Shown here: piece after piece, positions 13,969 through 28,056 of the stretch
Position numbering within the stretch: the first letter of the stretch is position 1
Layout of the letters: each line of letters opens with the position of its first letter
Assembly (NCBI RefSeq): GCF_009905375.1
Contig: NW_027417625.1
Coordinates: 1-64,000, forward strand
Source of the DNA: Apium graveolens
Lineage: Eukaryota; Streptophyta; Magnoliopsida; Apiales; Apiaceae
Reading direction: 5' to 3'
Length of the DNA: 64,000 bases
The notes under the pieces: generated by a model
What the model was told of the DNA's origin: nothing
The model's database searches: none
What the model saw: only the letters and a program-made list of their open reading frames with translations
Position numbers and translations under genes: made by a program

Positions 13969-16900
13969 TTAGAAATCCTTTTACCACCTCTTAGTGCCAT
14001 ATTTATACAAGTCAATTTTGGTCCATATTTTGGTTATAATTAACCATGTTAGTCACTTCTCACCATATTAGAGTCACTTTGCAACCTATAAGAGTCACTT
14101 TCCATCATATATGCAACAATTGACATGTTAACATCATATACATCCAATTTGACATCCTTTTACCACCTATTAATGCCACTTTCATACAAGTTAATTTTGT
14201 TCCACATTTTGGCTCTAATCAAGCATGTAAGTCATTGTTCACCATATTAGAGTACCTTTACACCCTATAAGAGTCACTTGCCCCATATATTGATACAATT
14301 AACAGATTAACATCACGTAAATGCAATTAGACATCCTTTAACCACCTCTTGGTACCCCTTTCCTACAAGTCAATTTTGGGCCACATTTTGGCTCTAATCA
14401 ATCATGTAAGTGACTTCTCACCATATTAGAGTCACTATGCACCTTATAAGAGTCATTTGCCATCATATATTGGTACAATTAACATGTTAACATCATGTAC
14501 ATGCAATTAGAAATCCTTTTACCACCTCTTAGTGCCATATTTATACAAGTCAATTTTGGTCCATATTTTGGTTCTAATTAACCATGTTAGTCACTTCTCA
14601 CCATATTAGAGTCACTTTGCACCCTATAAGAGTCACTTTCCACCATATATGCAACAATTGACATGTTAACATCATATACATCCAATTTGACATCCTTTTA
14701 CCACCTATTAATGCCACTTTCATACAAGTTAATTTTGTTCCACATTTTGGCTCTAATCAAGCATGTAAGTCATTGTTCACCATATTAGAGTACCTTTACA
14801 CCCTATAAGAGTCACTTGCCCCATAAATTGATACAATTAACATGTTAACATCACGTAAATGCAATTGGACATCCTTTAACCACCTCTTGTACCCCTTTCC
14901 TACAAGTTAATTTTGGGCCACATTTTGGCTCTAATCAATCATGTAAGTGACTTCTCACCATATTAGAGTCACTTTGCAACTTATAAGAGTCACTTGCCAT
15001 CATATATTGGTAAAATTAACATGTTAACATCATGTACTTGCAATTAGAAATCCTTTTACCACCTCTTTGTGCCATATTCATACAAGTCAATTTTGGTCCA
15101 CATTTTGGTTCTAATTAACCATATTAGTCACTTCTCACCATATTAGAGTCACTTTGCACCCTATAAGAGTCAATTTTCACCATATATGCAACAATTGACA
15201 TGTTAACATCATATACATCCAATTTGACATCCTTTTACCACCTATTAATGCCACTTTCATACAAGTTAATTTTGTTCCACATTTTGGCTCTAATCAAGCA
15301 TGTAAGTCATTGTTCACCATATTAGAGTACCTTTACACCCTATAAGAGTCACTTGCCCCATATATTGATACAATTAACATATTAACATCACGTAAATGCA
15401 ATTAGACATCCTTTAACCACCTCTTGGTACCCCTTTCCTACAAGTCAATTTTGGGCCACATTTTGGCTCTAATCAATCATGTAAGTGACTTCTCACCATA
15501 TTAGAGTCACTATGCACCTTATAAGAGTCATTTGCCATCATATATTGGTACAATTAACATGTTAACATCATGTACATGCAATTAGAAATCCTTTTACCAC
15601 CTCTTAGTGCCATATTCATACAAGTCAATTTTGGTCCACATTTTGGTTCTAATTAACCATGTTAGTCACTAATCACCATATTAGAGTCACTTTGCACCCT
15701 ATAAGACTCACTTTCCACCATATATGCAACAATTGACACGTTAACATCATATACATCCAATTTGACATCATTTTACCACCTATTAATGCCACTTTCATAC
15801 AAGTTAATTTTGTTCCACATTTTGGCTCTAATCAACCATGTAAGTCACTGTTCACCATATTAGAGTACCTTTACACCCTATAAGAGTCACTTGCCCCATA
15901 TATTGATACAATTAACAAGTTAACATCACGTAAATGCAATTAGACATCCTTTAACCACCTCTTGGTACCCCTTTCCTACAAGTTATTTTGGGCCACTTTT
16001 GGCTCTAATCAATCATGTAAGTGACTTCTCACCATGTTAGAGTCACTTTGCACCTTATAAGAGTCACTTCCATCATATATTGGTACAATTAACATGTTAA
16101 CATCATGTACATGCAATTAGAAATCCTTTTACCACCTCTTAGTGCCATATTAATACAAGTCAATTTTGGTCCACATTTTGGTTCTAATTAACCATGTTAG
16201 TCACTTCTCACCATATTAGAGTCACTTTGCACCCTATAAGAGTCACTTTCCACCATATATGTAATAATTGACATGTTAACATCATATACATCCAATTTGA
16301 CATCCTTTTACCACCTATTCATGCCACTTTCATACAAGTTAATTTTGTTCCACATTTTGGCTCTAATCAACCATGTAAGTCACTGTTCACCATATTAGAG
16401 TACCTTTACACCCTATAAGAGTCACTTGCCCCATATATTGATACAATTAACATGTTAACATCACGTAAATGCAATTGGACATCCTTTAACCACCTCTTGT
16501 ACCCCTTTCCTACAAGTTAATTTTGGGCCACATTTTGGCTCTAATCAATCATGTAAGTGACTTCTCACCATATTAGAGTCACTTTGCAACTTATAAGAGT
16601 CACTTGCCATCATATATTGGTAAAATTAACATGTTAACATCATGTACTTGCAATTAGAAATCCTTTTACCACCTCTTTGTGCCATATTCATACAAGTCAA
16701 TTTTGGTCCACATTTTGGTTCTAATTAACCATGTTAGTCACTTCTCACTATATTAGAGTCACTTTGCACCCTATAAGAGTCACTTTCCACCATATATGCA
16801 ACAATTGACATGTTAACATCATATACATCCAATTTGACATCCTTTTACCACCTATTAATGCCACTTTCATACAAGTTAATTTTGTTCCACATTTTGGCTC

Positions 16901-17465
16901 TAATCAAGCATGTAAGTCATTGTTCACCATATTAGAGTACCTTTACACCCTATAAGAGTCACTTGCCCCATATATTGATACAATTAACATATTAACATCA
17001 CGTAAATGCAATTAGACATCCTTTAACCACCTCTTGGTACCCCTTTCCTACAAGTCAATTTTGGGCCACATTTTGGCTCTAATCAATCATGTAAGTGACT
17101 TCTCACCATATTAGAGTCACTATGCACCTTATAAGAGTCATTTGCCATCATATATTGGTACAATTAACATGTTAACATCATGTACATGCAATTAGAAATC
17201 CTTTTACCACCTCTTAGTGCCATATTCATACAAGTCAATTTTGGTCCACATTTTGGTTCTAATTAACCATGTTAGTCACTTATCACCATATTATAGTCAC
17301 TTTGCACCCTATAAGAGTCACTTTCCACCATATATGCAACAATTGACATGTTAACATCATATACATCCAATTTGACATCATTTTACCACCTATTAATGCC
17401 ACTTTCATACAAGTTAATTTTGTTCCACATTTTGGCTCTAATCAACCATGTAAGTCACTGTTCAC

Positions 17466-17557
17466 CATATTAGAGTAACTTTACACCCTATAAGAGTCAC
17501 TTGCCCCATATCATATTAGAGTACCTTTACACCCTATAAGAGTCACTTGCCCCATAT
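17466..17557. repeat. 46-bp tandem duplication within B, site 5
   Basis: Copies start at 17466 and 17512. The first carries the 'gagtaacttta' variant also seen at site 2, and the upstream A lacks the 'tagtcgc' CpG, as at sites 1 and 2. Confidence 0.92.
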
Positions 17558-17774
17558 ATTGATACAATTAACATGTTACCATCACGTAAATGCAATTAGA
17601 CATCCTTTAACCACATCTTGGTAACCCTTTTCTACAAGTCAATTTTGGGCCACATTTTGGCTCTAATCAATCATGTAAGTGACTTCTCACCATATTAGAG
17701 CCACTTTGCACTTATAAGAGTCACTTGCCATCATATATTGGTACAATTAACATGTTAACATCATGTACATGCAA

Positions 17775-18133
17775 TTAGAAATCCTTTTACCACCTCTTAG
17801 TGCCATATTCATACAAGTCAATTTTGGTCCACATTTTGGTTGTAATTAACCATGTTAGTCACTTTTCACCATATTAGAGTCACTTTGCACCCTATAAGAG
17901 TCACTTGACACCAAATATTGATATAATTAACATGTTAACATCATGTACATGCAATTAGACATCCTTTAACCACCTCTTGGTACCCCTTTCGTACAACTCA
18001 ATTTTGGGCCACATTTTGGCTATAATCAATCATGTAAGTGACTTCTCACCATATTAGAGTCACTTTGCACCTTATAAGAGTCACTTCCATCATATATTGG
18101 TACAATTAACATGTTAACATCATGTACATGCAA
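17775..18133. repeat. A-C dimer, site 5
   Basis: Class-2 dimer closing the second 23-mer block. With sites 2-4 it forms a group followed each time by an A reading 'tccatattttggttataatt'. Confidence 0.88.
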
Positions 18134-19567
18134 TTAGAAATCCTTTTACCACCTCTTAGTGCCATATTATACAAGTCAATTTTGGTCCATATTTTGGTTA
18201 TAATTAACCATGTTAGTCACTTCTCACCATATTAGAGTCACTTTGCAACCTATAAGAGTCACTTTCCATAATATATGCAACAATTGACATGTTAACATCA
18301 TATACATCCAATTTGACATCCTTTTACCACCTATTAATGCCACTTTCATACAAGTTAATTTTGTTCCACATTTTGGCTCTAATCAAGCATGTAAGTCATT
18401 GTTCACCATATTAGAGTACCTTTACACCCTATAAGAGTCACTTGCCCCATATATTGATACAATTAACAGATTAACATCACGTAAATGCAATTAGACATCC
18501 TTTAACCACCTCTTGGTACCCCTTTCCTACAAGTCAATTTTGGGCCACATTTTGGCTCTAATCAATCATGTAAGTGACTTCTCACCATATTAGAGTCACT
18601 TTGCACCTTATAAGAGTCACTTGCCATCATATATTGGTACAATTAACATGTTAACATCATGTACATGCAATTAGAAATCCTTTTACCACCTCTTAGTGCC
18701 ATATTCATACAAGTCAATTTTGGTCCACATTTTGGTTCTAATTAACCATGTTAGTCACTTCTCACCATATTAGAGTCACTTTGCACCCTATAAGAGTCAC
18801 TTTCCACCATATATGCAACAATTGACATGTTAACATCATATACATCCAATTTGACATCCTTTTACCACCTATTAATGCCACTTTCATACAAGTTAATTTT
18901 GTTCCACATTTTGGCTCTAATCAACCATGTAAGTCACTGTTCACCATATTAGAGTACCTTTACACCCTATAAGAGTCACTTGCCCCATATATTGATACAA
19001 TTAACATGTTAACATTACGTAAATGCAATTGGACATCCTTTAACCACCTCTTGTACCCCTTTCCTACAAGTTAATTTTGGGCCACATTTTGGCTCTAATC
19101 AATCATGTAAGTGACTTCTCACCATATTAGAGTCACTTTGCACCTTATAAGAGTCACTTGCCATCATATATTTGTACAATTAAGATGTTAACATCATGTA
19201 CATGCAATTAGAAATCATTTTACCACCTCTTAGTGCCATATTCATACAAGTCAATTTTGGTCCACATTTTAGTTCTAATTAACCATGTTAGTCACTTCTC
19301 ACCATATTAGAGTCACTTTGCACCCTATAAGAGTCACTTTCCACCATATATGCAACAATTGACATGTTAACATCATATACATCCAATTTGACATCCTTTT
19401 ACTACCTATTAATGCCACTTTCATACAAGTTAATTTTGTTCCACATTTTGGCTCTAATCAACCATGTAAGTCACTGTTCACCATATTAGAGTACCTTTAC
19501 ACCCTATAAGAGTCACTTGCCCCATATATTGATACAATTAACATGTTAACATCACGTAAATGCAATT

Positions 19568-20092
19568 AGGACATCCTTTAACCACCTCTTGTACCCCTTT
19601 CCTACAAGTTAATTTTGGGCCACATTTTGGCTCTAATCAATCATGTAAGTGACTTCTCACCATATTAGAGTCACTTTGCACCTTATAAGAGTCACTTGCC
19701 ATCATATATTGGTACAATTAACATGTTAACATCATGTACATGCAATTAGAAATCCTTTTACCACCTCTTAGTGCCATATTCATACAAGTCAATTTTGGTC
19801 CACATTTTGGTTCTAATTAACCATGTTAGTCACTTCTCACCATATTAGAGTCACTTTGCACCCTATAAGAGTCACTTTCCACCATATATGCAACAATTGA
19901 CATGTTAACATCATATACATCCAATTTGACATCCTTTTACCACCTATTAATGCCACTTTCATACAAGTTAATTTTGTTCCACATTTTGGCTCTAATCAAC
20001 CATGTAAGTCACTGTTCACCATATTAGAGTACCTTTACACCCTATAAGAGTCACTTGCCCCATATATTGATACAATTAACATGTTAACATTC
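19568..20092. other. Merged variant sites in third 23-mer block
   Basis: At 19568-19569 'ttaggacatcc' joins ttagacatcc and ttggacatcc. At 20091-20092 'aacattcacg' joins aacatcacg and aacattacg (the latter seen at 9745, 12297 and 19013). Both lie at the head or just before the head of a C monomer. Confidence 0.72.
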
Positions 20093-21632
20093 ACGTAAAT
20101 GCAATTGGACATCCTTTAACCACCTCTTGTACCCCTTTCCTACAAGTTAATTTTGGGCCACATTTTGGCTCTAATCAATCATGTAAGTGACTTCTCACCA
20201 TATTAGAGTCACTTTGCACCTTATAAGAGTCACTTGCCATCATATATTGGTACAATTAACATGTTAACATCATGTACATGCAATTAGAAATCATTTTACC
20301 ACCTCTTAGTGCCATATTCATACAAGTCAATTTTGGTCCACATTTTAGTTCTAATTAACCATGTTAGTCACTTCTCACCATATTAGAGTCACTTTGCAAC
20401 CTATAAGAGTCACTTTCCATAATATATGCAACAATTGACATGTTAACATCATATACATCCAATTTGACATCCTTTTACCACCTATTAATGCCACTTTCAT
20501 ACAAGTTAATTTTGTTCCACATTTTGGCTCTAATCAAGCATGTAAGTCATTGTTCACCATATTAGAGTACCTTTACACCCTATAAGAGTCACTTGCCCCA
20601 TATATTGATACAATTAACAGATTAACATCACGTAAATGCAATTAGACATCCTTTAACCACCTCCTGGTACCCCTTTCCTACAAGTCAATTTTGGGCCACA
20701 TTTTGGCTCTAATCAATCATGTAAATGACTTCTCACCATATTAGAGTCACTTTGCACCTTATAAGAGTCACTTGCCATCATATATTTGTACAATTAAGAT
20801 GTTAACATCATGTACATGCAATTAGAAATCATTTTACCACCTCTTAGTGCCATATTCATACAAGTCAATTTTGGTCCACATTTTGGTTCTAATTAACCAT
20901 GTTAGTCACTTCTCACTATATTAGAGTCACTTTGCACCCTATAAGAGTCACTTTCCACCATATATGCAACAATTGACATGTTAACATCATATACATCCAA
21001 TTTGACATCCTTTTACCACCTATTAATGCCACTTTCATACAAGTTAATTTTGTTCCACATTTTGGCTCTAATCAAGCATCTAAGTCATTGTTCACCATAT
21101 TAGAGTACCTTTACACCCTATAAGAGTCACTTGCCCCATATATTGATACAATTAACATATTAACATCACGTAAATGCAATTAGACATCCTTTAACCACCT
21201 CTAGGTACCCCTTTCCTACAAGTCAATTTGGGCCACATTTTGGCTCTAATCAATCATGTAAGTGACTTCTCACCATATTAGAGTCACTATGCACCTTATA
21301 AGAGTCATTTGCCATCATATATTGGTACAATTAACATGTTAACATCATGTACATGCAATTAGAAATCCTTTTACCACCTCTTAGTGCCATATTCATACAA
21401 GTCAATTTTGGTCCACATTTTGGTTCTAATTAACCATGTTAGTCACTTATCACCATATTATAGTCGCTTTGCACCCTATAAGAGTCACTTTCCACCATAT
21501 ATGCAACAATTGACATGTTAACATCATATACATCCAATTTGACATCATTTTACCACCTATTAATGCCACTTTCATACAAGTTAATTTTGTTCCACATTTT
21601 GGCTCTAATCAACCATGTAAGTCACTGTTCAC

Positions 21633-21724
21633 CATATTAGAGTACCTTTACACCCTATAAGAGTCACTTGCCCCATATCATATTAGAGTACCTTTACACC
21701 CTATAAGAGTCACTTGCCCCATAT
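21633..21724. repeat. 46-bp tandem duplication within B, site 6
   Basis: Copies start at 21633 and 21679. Downstream the B tail reads 'cgtaaatacaatt', a variant shared with sites 7 and 8, so sites 6-8 form one lineage. Confidence 0.92.
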
Positions 21725-21942
21725 ATTGATACAATTAACATGTTACCATCACGTAAATACAATTAGACATCCTTTAACCACATCTTGGTAACTCTTTCCT
21801 ACAAGTCAATTTTGGGCCACATTTTGGCTCTAATCAATCATGTAAGTGACTTCTCACCATATTAGAGCCACTTTGCACCTTATAAGAGTCACTTGCCATC
21901 ATATATTGGTACAATTAACATGTTAATATCATGTACATGCAA

Positions 21943-22302
21943 TTAGAAATCCTTTTACCACCTCTTAGTGCCATATTCATACAAGTAAATTTTGGTCCAC
22001 ATTTTGGTTCTAATTAACCATGTTAGTCACTTTTCACCATATTAGAGTCACTTTGCACCCTATAAGAGTCACTTGACACCAAATATTGATATAATTAACA
22101 TGTTAACATCATGTACATGCAATTAGACATCCTTTAACCACCTCTTGGTACCCCATTCGTACAACTCAATTTTGGGCCACATTTTGGCTATAATCAATAA
22201 TGTAAGTGACTTCTCACCATATTAGAGTCACTTTGCACCTTATAAGAGTCACTTGCCATCATTTATTGGTACAATTAACATGTTAACATCATGTATATGC
22301 AA
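21943..22302. repeat. A-C dimer, site 6
   Basis: Class-1 dimer of 360 bp ('catcatttattgg', 'atgtatatgc'). The hybrid A has 'caagtaaattttgg' and C has 'aatcaataatgtaag', both shared with sites 7 and 8. Confidence 0.88.
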
Positions 22303-25055
22303 TTAGAAATCCTTTTACCACCTCTTAGTGCCATATTCATACAAGTCAATTTTGGTCCACATTTTGGTTCTAATTAACCATGTTAGTCACTTCTCACCAT
22401 ATTAGAGTCACTTTGCACCCTATAAGAGTCACTTTCCACCATATATGCAACAATTGACATGTTAACTATACATCCAATTTGATATCCTTTTACCACCTAT
22501 TAATGCCACTTTCATACAAGTTAATTTTGTTCAACATTTTGGTTCTATTCAACCATGTAAGTCACTGTTCACCATATTAGAGTACCTTTACACCCTATAA
22601 GAGTCACTTGCCCCATATATTGATACAATTAACATGTTAACATCACGTAAATGCAATTAGACATCCTTTAACCCACCTCTTGGTACCCCTTTCCTACAAG
22701 TTAATTTTGGGCCACATTTTGGCTCTAATCAATCATTTAAGTGACTTCTCACCATATTAGAGTCACTTTGCACCTTATAAGAGTCACTTCCATCATATAT
22801 TGGTACAATTAACATGTTAACATCATGTACATGCAATTAGAAATCCTTTTACCACCTCTTAGTGCCATATTTATACAAGTCAATTTTGGTCCATATTTTG
22901 GTTCTAATTAACCATGTTAGTCACTTCTCACCATATTAGAGTCACTTGCAACCTATAAGAGTCACTTTTCATAATATATGCAACAATTGACATGTTAACA
23001 TCATATACATCCAATTTGACATCCTTTTACCACCTATTAATGCCACTTTCATACAAGTTAATTTTGTTCCACATTTTGGCTCTAATCAAGCATGTAAGTC
23101 ATTGTTCACCATATTAGAGTACCTTTACACCCTATAAGAGTCACTTGCCCCATATCTTGATACAATTAACAGATTAACATCACGTAAATGCAATTAGACA
23201 TCCTTTAACCACCTCCTGGTACCCCTTTCCTACAAGTCAATTTTGGGCCACATTTTGGCTCTAATCAATCATGTAAGTGACTTCTCACCATATTAGAGTC
23301 ACTTTGCACCTTATAAGAGTCACTTGCCATCATATATTGGTACAATTAAGATGTTAACATCATGTACATGCAATTAGAAATCCTTTTACCACCTCTTAGT
23401 GCCATATTCATACAAGTCAATTTTGGTCCACATTTTGGTTCTAATTAACCATGTTAGTCACTTCTCACCATATTAGAGTCACTTTGCACCTTATAAGAGT
23501 CACTTTCCACCATATATGCAACAATTGACATGTTAACATCATATACATCCAATTTGACATCCTTTTACCACCTATTAATGCCACTTTCATACAAGTTAAT
23601 TTTGTTCCACATTTTGGCTCTAATCAACCATGTAAGTCACTGTTCACCATATTAGAGTACCTTTACACCCTATAAGAGTCACTTGCCCCATATATTGATA
23701 CAATTAACATGTTAACATCACGTAAATGCAATTGGACATCCTTTAACCACCTCTTGTACCCCTTTCCTACAAGTTAATTTTGGGCCACATTTTGGCTCTA
23801 ATCAATCATGTAAGTGACTTCTCACCATATTAGAGTCACTTTGCACCTTATAAGAGTCACTTGCCATCATATATTGGTAAAATTAACATGTTAACATCAT
23901 GTACTTGCAATTAGAAATCCTTTTACCACCTCTTTGTGCCATATTCATACAAGTCAATTTTGGTCCACATTTTGGTTCTAATTAACCATGTTAGTCACTT
24001 CTCACTATATTAGAGTCACTTTGCACCCTATAAGAGTCACTTTCCACCATATATGCAACAATTGACATGTTAACATCATATACATCCAATTTGACATCCT
24101 TTTACCACCTATTAATGCCACTTTCATACAAGTTAATTTTATTCCACATTTTGGCTCTAATCAAGCATGTAAGTCATTGTTCACCAAATTAGAGTATCTT
24201 TACACCCTATAAGAGTCACTTGCCCCATATATTGATACAATTAACATATTAACATCACGTAAATGCAATTAGACATCCTTTAACCACCTCTAGGTACCCC
24301 TTTCCTACAAGTCAATTTTGGGCCACATTTTGGCTCTAATCAATCATGTAAGTGACTTCTCACCATATTAGAGTCACTATGCACCTTATAAGAGTCATTT
24401 GCCATCATATATTGGTACAATTAACATGTTAACATCATGTACATGCAATTAGAAATCCTTTTACCACCTCTTAGTGCCATATTCATACAAGTCAATTTTG
24501 GTCCACATTTTGGTTCTAATTAACCATGTTAGTCACTTATCACCATATTAGAGTCACTTTGCACCCTATAAGAGTCACTTTCCACCATATATGCAACAAT
24601 TGACATGTTAACATCATATACATCCAATTTGACATCCTTTTACCACCTATTAATGCCACTTTCATACAAGTTAATTTTGTTCCACATTTTGGCTCTAATC
24701 AACCATGTAAGTCACTGTTCACCATATTAGAGTACCTTTACACCCTATAAGAGTCACTTGCCCCATATATTGATACAATTAACATGTTAACATCACGTAA
24801 ATGCAATTAGACATCCTTTAACCACCTCTTGGTACCCCTTTCCTACAAGTTAATTTTGGGCCACATTTTGGCTCTAATCAATCATGTAAGTGACTTCTCA
24901 CCATATTAGAGTCACTTTGCACCTTATAAGAGTCACTTGCCATCATATATTGGTACAATTAACATGTTAACATCATGTACATGCAATTAGAAATCCTTTT
25001 ACCACCACTTAGTGCCATATTCATACAAGTCAATTTTGGTCCACATTTTGGTTCT

Positions 25056-25075
25056 AATTAACCAATATTAGAGTC
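25056..25075. other. 18-bp deletion in an A monomer
   Basis: 'ttaaccaatattagag' stands where other A monomers have an extra 18 bp carrying the first AGTCACTT sub-repeat. The loss of nearly one sub-repeat between two ACCA-like boxes explains the 521-bp spacing to the next A. It is unique to this copy. Confidence 0.78.
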
Positions 25076-25482
25076 ACTTTGCACCCTATAAGAGTCACTT
25101 TCCACCATATATGCAACAATTGACATGTTAACATCATATACATCCAATTTGACATCCTTTTACTACCTATTAATGCCACTTTCATACAAGTTAATTTTGT
25201 TCCACATTTTGGCTCTAATCAAGCATGTAAGTCATTTTTCACCATATTAGAGTACCTTTACACCCTATAAGAGTCACTTGCCCCATATCTTGATACAATT
25301 AACAGATTAACATCACGTAAATGCAATTAGACATCCTTTAACCACCTCCTGGTACCCCTTTCCTACAAGTCAATTTTGGGCCACATTTTGGCTCTAATCA
25401 ATCATGTAAGTGACTTCTCACCATATTAGAGTCACTTTGCACCTTATAAGAGTCACTTGCCATCATATATTGGTACAATTAA

Positions 25483-25696
25483 GCATGTTAACATCATGTA
25501 CATGCAATTAGAAATCCTTTTACCACCTCTTAGTGCCATATTCATACAAGTCAATTTTGGTCCACATTTTGGTTCTATACCATGTAGTCACTCACATATT
25601 AGAGTCACATTGCACCCTATAAGAGTCACTTTCCACCATATATGCAACAATTGACATGTTAACATCATATACATCCAATTTGACATCCTTTTACCT
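25483..25696. other. Merged variant sites flanking a degraded stretch
   Basis: At 25483-25484 'aagcatgtt' joins aacatgtt and aagatgtt (seen at 23350 and 26012). At 25695-25696 'ttacctacc' joins ttaccacc and ttactacc (seen at 19400 and 25160). Between them is the run of small losses at 25575-25610. The interval therefore has the lowest sequence credibility in the window. Confidence 0.72.
25575..25610. other. Degraded stretch with clustered small deletions
   Basis: Compared with other A monomers, the segment after 'ttttggttcta' has lost several separate bases within about 35 bp ('taccatgtagtcactcac' in place of 'taaccatgttagtcacttc' plus context), and 'gtcacattgc' replaces 'gtcactttgc'. No other monomer shows such a cluster, so consensus error is more likely than divergence. 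Confidence 0.7.
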
Positions 25697-27386
25697 ACCT
25701 ATTAATGCCACTTTCATACAAGTTAATTTTGTTCCACATTTTGGCTCTAATCAAGCATGTAAGTCATTGTTCACCATATTAGAGTACCTTTACACCCTAT
25801 AAGAGTCACTTGCCCCATATATTGATACAATTAACAGATTAACATCACGTAAATGCAATTAGACATCCTTTAACCACCTCTGGTACCCCTTTCCTACAAG
25901 TCAATTTTGGGCCACATTTTGGCTCTAATCAATCATGTAAGTGACTTCTCACCATATTAGAGTCACTTTGCACCTTATAAGAGTCACTTGCCATCATATA
26001 TTGGTACAATTAAGATGTTAACATCATGTACATGCAATTAGAAATCCTTTTACCACCTCTTAGTGCCATATTCATACAAGTCAATTTTGGTCCACATTTT
26101 GGTTCTAATTAACCATGTTAGTCACTTCTCACCATATTAGAGTCACTTTGCACCCTATAAGAGTCACTTTCCACCATATATGCAACAATTGACATGTTAA
26201 CATCAAATACATCCAATTTGACATCTTTTTACCACCTATAAATTCCACTTTCCTACAAGTTAATTTCGTTCCACATTTTGGCTCTAATCAACCATGTAAG
26301 TCACTGTTCACCATATTGGAGTACCTTTACACCCTATAAGAGTCACTTGCCCCATATATTGATACAATTAACATGTTAACATCACGTAAATGCAATTGGA
26401 CATCCTTTAACCACCTATTGTACCCCTTTCCTACAAGTTAATTTTGGGCCACATTTTGGCTCTAATCAATCATGTAAGTGACTTCTCACCATATTAGAGT
26501 CACTTTGCACCTTATAAGAGTCACTTGCCATCATATATTGGTAAAATTAACATGTTAACATCATGTACTTGCAATTAGAAATCCTTTTACCACCTCTTTG
26601 TGCCATATTCATACAAGTCAATTTTGGTCCACATTTTGGTTCTAATTAACCATGTTAGTCACTTCTCACTATATTAGAGTCACTTTGCACCCTATAAGAG
26701 TCACTTTCCACCATATATGCAACAATTGACATGTTAACATCATATACATCCAATTTGACATCCTTTTACCACCTATTAATGCCACTTTCATACAAGTTAA
26801 TTTTGTTCCACATTTTGGCTCTAATCAAGCATCTAAGTCATTGTTCACCATATTAGAGTACCTTTACACCCTATAAGAGTCACTTGCCCCATATATTGAT
26901 ACAATTAACATATTAACATCACGTAAATGCAATTAGACATCCTTTAACCACCTCTAGGTACCCCTTTCCAACAAGTCAATTTTGGGCCACATTTTGGCTC
27001 TAATCAATCATGTAAGTGACTTCTCACCATATTAGAGTCACTATGCACCTTATAAGAGTCATTTGCCATCATATATTGGTACAATTAACATGTTAACATC
27101 ATGTACATGCAATTAGAAATCCTTTTACCACCTCTTAGTGCCATATTCATACAAGTCAATTTTGGTCCACATTTTGGTTCTAATTAACCATGTTAGTCAC
27201 TTATCACCATGTTATAGTCGCTTTGCACCCTATAAGAGTCACTTTCCACCATATATGCAACAATTGACATGTTAACATCATATACATCCAATTTGACATC
27301 ATTTTACCACCTATTAATGCCACTTTCATACAAGTTAATTTTGTTCCACATTTTGGCTCTAATCAACCATGTAAGTCACTGTTCAC

Positions 27387-27478
27387 CATATTAGAGTACC
27401 TTTACACCCTATAAGAGTCACTTGACCCATATCATATTAGAGTACCTTTACACCCTATAAGAATCACTTGCCCCATAT
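27387..27478. repeat. 46-bp tandem duplication within B, site 7
   Basis: Copies start at 27387 and 27433. The junction reads 'cttgacccatatc' and the second copy 'ataagaatcac'; both changes are shared only with site 8, which lies 6485 bp downstream. Confidence 0.92.
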
Positions 27479-27696
27479 ATTGATACAATTAACATGTTAC
27501 CATCACGTAAATACAATTAGACATCCTTTAACCACATCTTGGTAACCCTTTCCTACAAGTCAATTTTGGGCCACATTTTGGCTCTAATCAATCATGTAAG
27601 TGACTTCTCACCATATTAGAGCCACTTTGCACCTTATAAGACTCACTTGCCATCATATATTGGTACAATTAACATGTTAATATCATGTACATGCAA

Positions 27697-28056
27697 TTAG
27701 AAATCCTTTTACCACCTCTTAGTGCCATATTCATACAAGTAAATTTTGGTCCACATTTTGGTTCTAATTAACCATGTTAGTCACTTTTCACCATATTAGA
27801 GTCACTTTGCACCCTATAAGAGTCACTTGACACCAAATATTGATATAATTAACATGTTAACATCATGTACATGCAATTAGACATCCTTTAACCACCTCTT
27901 GGTACCCCTTTCGTACAACTCAATTTTGGGCCACATTTTGGCTATAATCAATAATGTAAGTGACTTCTCACCATATTAGAGTCACTTTGCACCTTATAAG
28001 AGTCACTTGCCATCATTTATTGGTACAATTAACATGTTAACATCATGTATATGCAA
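27697..28056. repeat. A-C dimer, site 7
   Basis: Class-1 dimer at the border between the pure trimer domain and the first pentamer, which starts at 28057. The A after it has lost bases at its head ('ttttaccatcttagtg'). Confidence 0.88.

Larger units (their letters stand above)
13969..18133. repeat. 23-mer block, second copy (4165 bp)
   Basis: A heads at 13969, 14507, 15044, 15582, 16117, 16654, 17192 and 17775. It corresponds to 4696-8863 at an offset of about 9272 bp, most clearly after about 14.9 kb. Its start (13969-14800) instead resembles the starts of the 14-mer blocks, so the block appears to be a mosaic. At about 15985-16010 it has lost single T bases ('gttattttggg', 'ccacttttggc') that the 4696 copy retains. 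Confidence 0.84.
18134..22302. repeat. 23-mer block, third (4169 bp)
   Basis: A heads at 18134, 18671, 19208, 19746, 20284, 20822, 21359 and 21943. Block length matches the other 23-mers, but variant order differs, so it has a different exchange history. Two merged-base sites (19568-19569 and 20091-20092) suggest that part of the consensus mixes two copies. It ends with the 46-bp duplication and a class-1 dimer. Confidence 0.82.
22303..28056. repeat. 32-mer block (ten trimers + dimer, 5754 bp)
   Basis: A heads at 22303, 22837, 23374, 23911, 24449, 24987, 25508, 26038, 26575, 27113 and 27697. Spacing is irregular in the middle: 534 bp (4-bp loss at about 22466), 521 bp (18-bp loss at about 25064) and 530 bp (degraded stretch at 25575-25610). 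It is the last block made only of trimers plus a dimer. The part from about 26.04 kb resembles the region downstream of 32.5 kb. Confidence 0.82.

Noticed and set aside
22671..22673. Extra C in 'taacccacctc' as another merged-allele site
   Set aside because: I could not find two alternative variants whose union gives this reading, so it is left as an ordinary one-base insertion.
25457..25654. Open frame of 65 codons on the + strand, starting with TTG
   Set aside because: It lies inside satellite monomers, starts at a non-ATG codon, and depends on a merged-base insertion and clustered deletions. No other copy keeps the frame and the product is low-complexity with no domain.
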